Below, in pieces: positions 14,498 to 21,483 of a stretch of 64,000 nucleotides of DNA. Numbering within the stretch: the first letter of the stretch is position 1; each line of letters starts with the position of its first letter. A program made the translations under genes and the position numbers. The notes under the pieces are model-generated. The model ran no database searches. It saw only the letters and a program-made list of their open reading frames with translations, and was not told the origin of the DNA. Source of the stretch: Lachnospira sp. UBA3790 (GTDB taxonomy: Bacteria; Bacillota; Clostridia; Lachnospirales; Lachnospiraceae); assembly GCA_002369135.1 (NCBI GenBank), contig DFEY01000003.1:518338-582337 (forward strand), read 5' to 3'.

Positions 14498-15406
14498 TTA
14501 CTCTTCAAGTATATCTAACAAGTGTTTAAAGTATTCTGGTTCATCTACTTCAAACTCTACATATTCTTTTGTACTAGGATGAATAAATCCTATTGTCTTT
14601 GCATGTAAACACTGTCCAGTTAGATTAAATTTGCATTTTTGTCTACCATATTGATCATCTCCAAGCAACGGATGATTAATATACGCCATATGAACTCTTA
14701 TTTGATGAGTTCGTCCTGTTTCTAGTTTAAATTGCACTAATGTATAATCTCTGAAGCGTTTTAACACTTTATAGTGTGTAATTGCACGTTTTCCATCCTC
14801 ATTAACGCTCATGAGCTTTCTATCGCGTTTATTACGACCAATTGGTGCATCAATCGTACCTTCATCGTCTTTTAACGCGCCACAGACTATTCCAACGTAG
14901 ATTCTATTGATTGAATGCTCAGATAATTGATCTGCAACAAAATTATGGCTTTGATCATTTTTACATACAATCAAGCATCCAGTCGTGTTTTTATCAATTC
15001 TATGTACAATACCAGGTCTCAACACACCGTTAATATTAGACAATGAATCCTTACAATGATACATTAAAGCATTAACTAACGTGCCTGAGTAATTACCAGG
15101 AGCTGGATGAACAACCATTTCCTTTGGTTTATTTACTATTAGAACGTCATTATCTTCATAAATAATGTTCAATGGTATGTTTTCAGCCTCAATATTAGCT
15201 TCTATAGGCTCTGGAATATCTATTTGTATTCTATCATCGGCCTTAACCTTATAATTAGGCTTAATAATAGAGTTATTTACCAATATATGACCATCTTTTA
15301 GAAGTTTTTGGATGTAACTTCTTGATTGATCAGGCAATAATTCATTTAAATACTTATCTATTCTAATATGGTCCGTTGATTCATCAACTATAAAAATATT
15401 ATCCAT
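14498..15406 (-). CDS. rluD: RluA/RluD-family pseudouridine synthase
   Basis: A 302-residue enzyme with an S4 RNA-binding domain (about 14-75) and a catalytic domain containing GIVHRIDKNTTG, where Asp138 is the catalytic aspartate. It also has the IDAPIGR, KLETGRTHQIRVH and HPLLGDDQYG motifs of the family. It converts uridine to pseudouridine in rRNA. In Firmicutes the lspA-rluD (ylyB) pair is common, and lspA is immediately upstream here. The exact target sites are not deducible from sequence alone. Confidence 0.92.
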   Translation of the reverse strand: MDNIFIVDESTDHIRIDKYLNELLPDQSRSYIQKLLKDGHILVNNSIIKPNYKVKADDRIQIDIPEPIEANIEAENIPLNIIYEDNDVLIVNKPKEMVVHPAPGNYSGTLVNALMYHCKDSLSNINGVLRPGIVHRIDKNTTGCLIVCKNDQSHNFVADQLSEHSINRIYVGIVCGALKDDEGTIDAPIGRNKRDRKLMSVNEDGKRAITHYKVLKRFRDYTLVQFKLETGRTHQIRVHMAYINHPLLGDDQYGRQKCKFNLTGQCLHAKTIGFIHPSTKEYVEFEVDEPEYFKHLLDILEE

Positions 15407-15435
15407 AATACCTTCTGATACAAAATTGTAATATA

Positions 15436-15987
15436 TTATTTATCCTCTGGGTTCTTCTTAAACGTAAATACACTGTTAAATGTATCGTTATCTACTTTAA
15501 AAATACACATAATGAATAATAAAATACATGAAACTGTTATATAACAATCCGCCACATTAAATATAGGAAAATTTATAAAATCAAATGAAATAAAATCTAT
15601 TACATATCCATTAACTATACGATCAATTAGATTGCCAATAGCTCCAGCTACTAATACTATCAAAAAAATATTTATAGATTTTGTAATTGGATTTAACGAA
15701 TAGTTTTTCTTATAAATTCTATAAATATTTAATAAGAACTTCGCAATAACAGCTATGGCAAATAATGTGAATCCAATAAAAAATATTATTTTACCAGATA
15801 AAATACCCCATGCAGCACCTGTATTACCACCGGGGAGATACTTAAAACTGATAATATTCTTTATTATTGTATAGCTCTTCTGCCCTTTTAAATAGGCTTT
15901 TGCCAAATATTTAGTTATCTGGTCAAATGCAACTAAAAAAGCCAAAAATAAGGCATTTTTTAGCCAATATAAGTGATTTTTACTCAT
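15436..15987 (-). CDS. lspA: lipoprotein signal peptidase (signal peptidase II)
   Basis: A 183-residue polytopic membrane protein with four hydrophobic segments. The two aspartyl-protease blocks are GNLIDRIVNGYVIDF (catalytic Asp131) and NVADCYI (Asp147), and GGNTGAAWGI is also present. LspA cleaves prolipoproteins before the lipidated cysteine. It lies between aroB and the rluD-like gene; 12 bases separate it from aroB, suggesting one transcript. Confidence 0.95.
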   Translation of the reverse strand: MSKNHLYWLKNALFLAFLVAFDQITKYLAKAYLKGQKSYTIIKNIISFKYLPGGNTGAAWGILSGKIIFFIGFTLFAIAVIAKFLLNIYRIYKKNYSLNPITKSINIFLIVLVAGAIGNLIDRIVNGYVIDFISFDFINFPIFNVADCYITVSCILLFIMCIFKVDNDTFNSVFTFKKNPEDK

Positions 15988-15999
15988 TAACTATCCCTT

Positions 16000-17130
16000 T
16001 TATTCGCTATTATCTTTGCTAGCTACAGTAATAGTTTCAATAGCGTTTATAAGCAATTCTTTCTCATCTTCAGGCATATTATGGAAGTTAACTTTATAGA
16101 AATTAACTTTACCTATTCGTTTTAAAACAATGAATGTAATATAACCCGAGTGCATCTTCTTATCATTAAGTATTTCCCTCAAAATACTATTTGGACTAAT
16201 TCCAGAAACTGTAACTGGTAATCCGAAAGATGCTAATGTGTTTATGATATCATTAAATGTTTGGGCATCTATTTGATTAATCTTGTACGAAATGTATGAT
16301 GCTGCAACAATTCCTAGAGATACACATTCCCCGTGCAAGTATTCGAACCCTTTACACTTTTCAATGGCATGTCCAAACGTATGGCCAAAGTTGAGTATTT
16401 TACGAACGTTCTTTTCATATGGATCATCCTCAACAATAATTTTCTTCAACCTACAACACATATATACGACATTTGATAATGTGCTTAAATCCCTAGATTT
16501 AATTTTTGCAATGTTTTTATTTAAGTAATGATAAAAATCATCTGCCATTATTAATCCATACTTAATAACTTCACCCATACCAGCATTAAATTCTCTATCA
16601 GGCAAAGATTTTAAAGTATTTAAATTAATATACACCAACTTAGGCATTTTGAAGGCACCGATAATATTTTTATGATCTTTATAATCTATTCCAGTCTTGC
16701 CACCAATACTAGAGTCAACCTGAGATAATAAAGTAGTTGGAACTTGAACATAATCAATTCCGCGCATATATGTGGCAGCCACAAAACCTGTAATATCACC
16801 TACCACTCCGCCACCAAGCGCAATCAAAATATCTTTTCTGTCAAACTTTTTCCTTACTAAGATATCATATATTTTATTAACTGTTTCTTGACGTTTAGAC
16901 AGTTCACCGGCGTTAAATTGAACGACAATACATTGTCTGCAAATCATATCAACTAAGCTTTTAACTTCATTAGCGTATAGGCCAGCAACATTTGAATCTG
17001 TAACGATACAAATGCGTTTTTTCTCAATATTTAAGTTCAATAATTCATCTTTTAGTTTTTTAAAATTAACACTAAAAATAATATCGTAAGCATGCTCGCC
17101 TTCGCTATTAATTTGAATTATATTATCCAT
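16000..17130 (-). CDS. aroB: 3-dehydroquinate synthase
   Basis: A 376-residue protein with the NAD-binding ALGGGVVGDITGFVAATYMRG segment, QVPTTLLSQVDSSIGGKTGID, and the metal-binding region NFGHTFGHAIE...LHGECVSLG. AroB catalyses the second step of the shikimate pathway. No other aro genes are near; it heads a small aroB-lspA-rluD unit behind the sepF terminator. TAGGAGA precedes the ATG. Confidence 0.95.
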   Translation of the reverse strand: MDNIIQINSEGEHAYDIIFSVNFKKLKDELLNLNIEKKRICIVTDSNVAGLYANEVKSLVDMICRQCIVVQFNAGELSKRQETVNKIYDILVRKKFDRKDILIALGGGVVGDITGFVAATYMRGIDYVQVPTTLLSQVDSSIGGKTGIDYKDHKNIIGAFKMPKLVYINLNTLKSLPDREFNAGMGEVIKYGLIMADDFYHYLNKNIAKIKSRDLSTLSNVVYMCCRLKKIIVEDDPYEKNVRKILNFGHTFGHAIEKCKGFEYLHGECVSLGIVAASYISYKINQIDAQTFNDIINTLASFGLPVTVSGISPNSILREILNDKKMHSGYITFIVLKRIGKVNFYKVNFHNMPEDEKELLINAIETITVASKDNSE

Positions 17131-17144
17131 AATAATCTCCTAAC

Positions 17145-17172
17145 AAAATAAACCTCCTGACAACTCAGGAGG
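17145..17172 (-). terminator. intrinsic terminator after sepF
   Basis: - strand CCTCCTGA (17172-17165) pairs perfectly with TCAGGAGG (17160-17153) around GTTG, followed by TTTATTTTG. It ends the sepF transcript just before aroB. Confidence 0.75.
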
Positions 17173-17181
17173 TATTATATC

Positions 17182-17712
17182 TTAATATGATGCGCTTGTG
17201 TTTGCGCTAGCGTTTATGTCAATTCCATTTACTATGTCCATAATGTCTCCGGAAATCTCAATTCTAGCAGGTGTAATCAAATAAATGTATCCGCTTACTC
17301 TCTGCAAGTTTCCTGATATGGCATAGCATCCACCTGAAACCGAATCAACAATTCTTTGTGCTATATCAAGTTTCAAACCTTCAAGATTTAAAACCACAGC
17401 TTTTCCTTCTAGCAATGTATCAATAATGTCAGTAGTATTTTCATAGCCTGTTGGCTTAATAACATTTACTTCAAAGGCTGTTCTTGTCTGTGTCATAGGA
17501 ACAACTTTTTTAGATGATCTAAATGAACGAGATGGTTTAGTATAAACTTCATCATCTTCATAATCATCATATTTCGACTTTTTAGCCTTTGCAGCTTTTT
17601 TAATTGCTTTAGTATCTTCTACATCATCATAATATTCATCGCCATAAAGGTCGTCGTCAAAGTCTTCATAATTAATTGTAAATAGGTTTTTAATCTTATC
17701 CAATGCGCCCAT
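17182..17712 (-). CDS. sepF: SepF cell division protein
   Basis: A 176-residue protein. It begins with the short amphipathic membrane-binding helix (MGALDKIKNLF), followed by an acidic, Tyr/Asp-rich linker of about 60 residues. The SepF/DUF552 domain (about 80-165) contains NVIKPTGYENTTDIIDTLL and AVVLNLEG. SepF anchors FtsZ to the membrane and shapes the septal ring in Firmicutes. It is the last gene of a cluster with yggS and the HlyD-like gene, and a terminator follows. Confidence 0.93.
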   Translation of the reverse strand: MGALDKIKNLFTINYEDFDDDLYGDEYYDDVEDTKAIKKAAKAKKSKYDDYEDDEVYTKPSRSFRSSKKVVPMTQTRTAFEVNVIKPTGYENTTDIIDTLLEGKAVVLNLEGLKLDIAQRIVDSVSGGCYAISGNLQRVSGYIYLITPARIEISGDIMDIVNGIDINASANTSASY

Positions 17713-17727
17713 TTTATCATCTCCTGA

Positions 17728-18420
17728 TTATATATTATAATTTCTCTCTCCAAATATTTTTGTGCCAACTCGTATCATAGTTGAACCTTCTTCAATAGCA
17801 ACTTTATAATCGCCAGACATGCCCATTGAGAGCTCACTCATAGTAACATTATCGATGTTTTTAGAGCCTATGTCAACTGATAATTCTCTTAGTTTTTTGA
17901 AGTAAATCCTGTTATCTTCTGGGTTTAAGGTATAAGGTGCGATTGTCATCAAACCACATACTCTCACATGTTCTAAATTAGAAATTTCTCTAATTAATTG
18001 TTCTGTTTCTTCTGGCTTAATTCCAAACTTACTTTCTTCTCCTGCCATGTTTACTTCTATTAAAACTTTAGCTATCATATCTTTTTTTGCATATTCTTTT
18101 TCTATCTGATTTGCAAGTCTTAACGAATCAACAGAATGAATCATTTTGGCTTTACCAACTAAATACTTAACTTTATTTCTCTGCAAATGACCAATCATGT
18201 GCCAATTGATATTTTTAGGTAATAAATCATATTTTTGATCTAACTCTTGTACTTTATTTTCTCCGTAGTCTAAACAACCACTTTCCAATGCTTTTTCAAT
18301 ATCAGTGTAAGGTTTTGTTTTGCTGACAGCAATCAATGTCACTTCATTTGCATCTCTACCAACTTTGTCGCAAACTTCTTTTATTTCATTTTGAATTTCT
18401 TTAATACTTTCTACTATCAT
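17728..18420 (-). CDS. YggS/YlmE-family pyridoxal phosphate homeostasis protein
   Basis: A 230-residue fold-type III PLP-binding protein with the PLP lysine region LIAVSKTKP, then YGENKVQEL, WHMIGHLQRNK and a conserved SELSMGMSGDYKVAIEEGSTMIRVG. YggS proteins buffer PLP and influence amino acid pools and have no known catalytic reaction. In Firmicutes ylmE is next to sepF (ylmF) in the division cluster, as here. Confidence 0.93.
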   Translation of the reverse strand: MIVESIKEIQNEIKEVCDKVGRDANEVTLIAVSKTKPYTDIEKALESGCLDYGENKVQELDQKYDLLPKNINWHMIGHLQRNKVKYLVGKAKMIHSVDSLRLANQIEKEYAKKDMIAKVLIEVNMAGEESKFGIKPEETEQLIREISNLEHVRVCGLMTIAPYTLNPEDNRIYFKKLRELSVDIGSKNIDNVTMSELSMGMSGDYKVAIEEGSTMIRVGTKIFGERNYNI

Positions 18421-18429
18421 ATTATTCCT

Positions 18430-19806
18430 TTATTGTTTTACAATTTGATTTTCTTTGACGGAGTCAGAGTTTAGAACAATCCTATCATAAATTGAAACAC
18501 TAAATACATCACCAGATTTAATGATATAATATTCGTCTGTTGAATTCAGGATTTTAACTCTTACAAATTTTGTATATCCATTATTAATATTATATACGCC
18601 GTTAAACGATTTCGTTTTTCCGATTGTATAAGTTTCAGTTGAATTAGGCATTATCAAAGTATCACCTGCGTCAAAGGATGATGTTGATACATAAAAGTTT
18701 TTAGAATCTGAATATGCAATAGGTGGATATACAATCAAATTCTTGCCATTAGCTTTTTTAATATTAAATGCTATATCATCAGAGTTGCCACCAGCTGAAC
18801 CATATTCTTTAGGAATAATGTATACGTTCTTTTTAACTAACGAGCTCTTAGGAATTTTTAATCCATCTTCAACATCATTTATTATTTGAACATTAACAAA
18901 TCTATCATTTGCAAATCTAATAGCATATTTAGATAAAGAAATAATTCCATATTTTTTATTGTCTTTACCTCTGATGATTTTAAAGTTAGCTGTTGTATAT
19001 AAATTGTCATTAATAAACTTTAATCTAATGCCTTTTGATTTTTTGTATTTTTGAACATCATCATCTTCTAATTCGATAGCAATGCTCCACTCGTCATCAG
19101 TAATAACTTTATATATACTTTCACCCTCAGCCATCTGATCACCTGTTTTTATAGTAGTGATTTTTCTTGAAGCTTTTGTGAAATCTTTTTCTTCTAAATC
19201 TTTTGGTTTTATATTTTCAAAACCATCTAGTTGATATGAAACAATACCTGAGTGTTTTGATTTATTAATTGAATATGTTGTTCCAGTTTTATTGGCAATT
19301 TTTTTCAAGGTTTTAGTATTAATTAAATCAATAACGGAACCTTTAAGAGATGACTTAAATTCGTAGACATCATTAAAAGACATATCATCATAATCACTGC
19401 TGTAGTCATTGATTAGCTCTGTTAATGATGATACGTTCTCAGCCGATAACTTTGAATTATTGTCACTTTTTGCTATATAGTCAGTTAACTTTCCTGACGA
19501 GTCTATGCTGTACAAAGTTGTACTTTTTGAAACTCGCAGTCCATCTCGCACAAAAAATTCAATATATCCGGTGGATTTTGCTGTAGCAATCTTTTCTTTC
19601 CTGATTGCTAATCCAGAATATATTTTTGAATTATTTTCTGCGTTGGTTCCTGGTGAAACTTCATAAAATTTTGTCTTTTTAGAAGTTAAAGCCAATATGC
19701 CAAAGATGGTCAAGTAAACAACACCAACTATAAGAACAACAAGTCCAACATTCAAATGAAATCGTCTCTTCTTGTATGGTACTTCTCTACTATTTCTTTT
19801 TGCCAT
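18430..19806 (-). CDS. HlyD-like single-pass membrane protein of the sepF cluster
   Basis: A 458-residue protein with a very basic cytoplasmic N-terminus, one membrane helix at about 19-41 (VGLVVLIVGVVYLTIFGILAL), and an extracytoplasmic part. The segment after the helix (SGLAIRKEKIATAKSTGYIEFFVRDGLRVSKSTTLYSID) resembles the lipoyl/barrel start of HlyD-type membrane fusion proteins. No ABC transporter or outer partner gene is near. It lies directly upstream of yggS-sepF (9-base gap) in a cell-shape/division operon, so a role in envelope or septum assembly is a reasonable inference. No function is established. Confidence 0.7.
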   Translation of the reverse strand: MAKRNSREVPYKKRRFHLNVGLVVLIVGVVYLTIFGILALTSKKTKFYEVSPGTNAENNSKIYSGLAIRKEKIATAKSTGYIEFFVRDGLRVSKSTTLYSIDSSGKLTDYIAKSDNNSKLSAENVSSLTELINDYSSDYDDMSFNDVYEFKSSLKGSVIDLINTKTLKKIANKTGTTYSINKSKHSGIVSYQLDGFENIKPKDLEEKDFTKASRKITTIKTGDQMAEGESIYKVITDDEWSIAIELEDDDVQKYKKSKGIRLKFINDNLYTTANFKIIRGKDNKKYGIISLSKYAIRFANDRFVNVQIINDVEDGLKIPKSSLVKKNVYIIPKEYGSAGGNSDDIAFNIKKANGKNLIVYPPIAYSDSKNFYVSTSSFDAGDTLIMPNSTETYTIGKTKSFNGVYNINNGYTKFVRVKILNSTDEYYIIKSGDVFSVSIYDRIVLNSDSVKENQIVKQ

Positions 19807-19817
19807 CTTTAATCCTT

Positions 19818-19847
19818 AAAAGGCGAAAGTATAAACTCTCGCCTTTT
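19818..19847 (-). terminator. hairpin between the P-loop gene and the HlyD-like gene
   Basis: AAAAGGCGA (19818-19826) and TCGCCTTTT (19839-19847) form a 9-bp stem with a 12-base loop. The only T-run lies within the 3' arm, so it looks like a partial attenuator or processing stem rather than a full terminator. Confidence 0.4.
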
Positions 19848-19855
19848 ACAATGAA

Positions 19856-20269
19856 TTAACAAGAAAATACAATCTTGTCTTGTACGCTATCTGGTAAATC
19901 ATCTTTGTTTGCACTAATACTTACAACAAATTCTACATCAGTACTTAAAGCATCTAGCTTATCAATGATAGTAGCAATTTCAGAAGCTGTAAGTGCAGAT
20001 AGTTTTAACAAACTGTCGATGAAAACCATTTCAATATCGTGGTTACCTGCAAGCAATCCTGATACGAATCCTAGGAAACTATCACTAGATTTAACTGGAT
20101 ATTCTGAAATATCAATTAATCTAATTTGATTGTTTAACTCATACATGTGTTGATCACTCTTGTCAATGTAAACTACTGAACCGTCCACATCTTTTACAGC
20201 TTGTGCTGCTAGAGTTAACATCTCCTTTGTTTTTCCTTTGCCTTTGGCACCACAGATAATCTTCACCAT
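19856..20269 (-). CDS. small P-loop ATPase-like protein of unknown function
   Basis: A 137-residue protein with Walker A GAKGKGKT at 7-14 and a Walker B-like strand MVFIDS ending at Asp85. A following strand, FVVSISAN, resembles a sensor motif. This minimal P-loop core has no additional domain. It is not assigned to a named family here; similar short proteins are sometimes annotated as PilT-like or hypothetical in Clostridia. It lies between rodA and the HlyD-like/yggS/sepF genes, suggesting a link to cell envelope or division, but this is only context. AAGGAGGAT lies upstream. Confidence 0.7.
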   Translation of the reverse strand: MVKIICGAKGKGKTKEMLTLAAQAVKDVDGSVVYIDKSDQHMYELNNQIRLIDISEYPVKSSDSFLGFVSGLLAGNHDIEMVFIDSLLKLSALTASEIATIIDKLDALSTDVEFVVSISANKDDLPDSVQDKIVFSC

Positions 20270-20335
20270 AGCGCTATCCTCCTTGTATTTTATTTATATT
20301 TAAGTTTGCTGCTTAAAGTGCAACGCACATAGCAT

Positions 20336-21469
20336 TTATTTTTGTCTCTGTAAACCAATATTCAATACAATTCCTATACCACAGAATAAACTGAGTAAGG
20401 ATGTAGGTCCATAACTTACAAACGGTAATGTAACACCAGTATTTGGAAGTAACATAGTGGCAACAGATATATTTATGAATGACTGAATAGCAATTAGAAC
20501 TCCAAATCCATAACAGAATAATCTACTACCAATGTCGGGGGCTCTAGAACCTACAATCATACATTCAATGACAACTAACAATAATAATATAATGACAGCT
20601 GCCGCGCCAAAGAATCCTAACTCTTCACCTATGATTGTAAAGATAAAGTCTGTATGAGCTTCTGATAAGAATTTACCATTCTTAACTGAAGTGGCATTTT
20701 CGTTTTCAATACCTTTACCTCTTAGACCGCCAGATCCAATGGCAAGAAGTGAGTTTTCTTGCTGATATCTGATTTCTTTGGCTTCTTTATTGTCTTCTTG
20801 GAAAAATCCTACGATACGGTTGTACTGGTACTTTTGCAAGATTCCACTGTTAGGGTTTATCGCAAAGAAACCAAATACTAATACCACTGGCACTGCTATT
20901 ATGGCAATAGCAGCAATGATTTTTCCACTCATGTTCGATAAGAACATTATAGCACAAAACGTAACAAAAAGAACTATGGTTGAAGACAAATCAGGCTCTC
21001 TGAAAATCAAAAATAGAATGATTAGAGCAAAGAGATTTACTAAGCCTAAAGTCTTCGGAGTATCTAATGTTTCGTAGTGCTTTTGTATAAATATGACCAC
21101 AAAAATAATCAAGAACAACTTGGCTACTTCGGATGGTTGGAACTGAACGAATCCAAGATCAATCCATCTTGTAGCGCCAAGTTTTGTTTGTCCTAAAATC
21201 AAAACTAATAACAACAGGCCTATTGCTACAAAATATAGTGGCCAATAAAATTTAAAAACAAATTTATAGCTAAACAATGTTAGTACTATTAGTCCTGCTA
21301 AAGCAATAACCACACCTACTATTTGTCTCAATTGATAGTCTTGCCCTTCTGTTGCACTACCAATGGCAAATATACCTAAAGTGGTAAGCGCAAAAACATA
21401 AACTAATAGTCTAAAGTTTAGCTTCGATAATTTATATGAAGTTATTAAATCTTTTATTTTTTTAAACAT
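20336..21469 (-). CDS. rodA: SEDS peptidoglycan glycosyltransferase (RodA-like)
   Basis: A 377-residue polytopic protein of the FtsW/RodA/SpoVE family with about ten membrane segments. It has the signature GATRWIDLGFVQFQPSEVAKL and the conserved C-terminal stretch PNTGVTLPFVSYGPTSLL. These proteins polymerise glycan strands from lipid II together with a class B PBP. It is called RodA rather than FtsW because it follows mreB-mreC-mreD-mrdA in the same direction, the elongation cluster. Confidence 0.9.
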   Translation of the reverse strand: MFKKIKDLITSYKLSKLNFRLLVYVFALTTLGIFAIGSATEGQDYQLRQIVGVVIALAGLIVLTLFSYKFVFKFYWPLYFVAIGLLLLVLILGQTKLGATRWIDLGFVQFQPSEVAKLFLIIFVVIFIQKHYETLDTPKTLGLVNLFALIILFLIFREPDLSSTIVLFVTFCAIMFLSNMSGKIIAAIAIIAVPVVLVFGFFAINPNSGILQKYQYNRIVGFFQEDNKEAKEIRYQQENSLLAIGSGGLRGKGIENENATSVKNGKFLSEAHTDFIFTIIGEELGFFGAAAVIILLLLVVIECMIVGSRAPDIGSRLFCYGFGVLIAIQSFINISVATMLLPNTGVTLPFVSYGPTSLLSLFCGIGIVLNIGLQRQK

Positions 21470-21483
21470 AAATTCCTCTTAGT

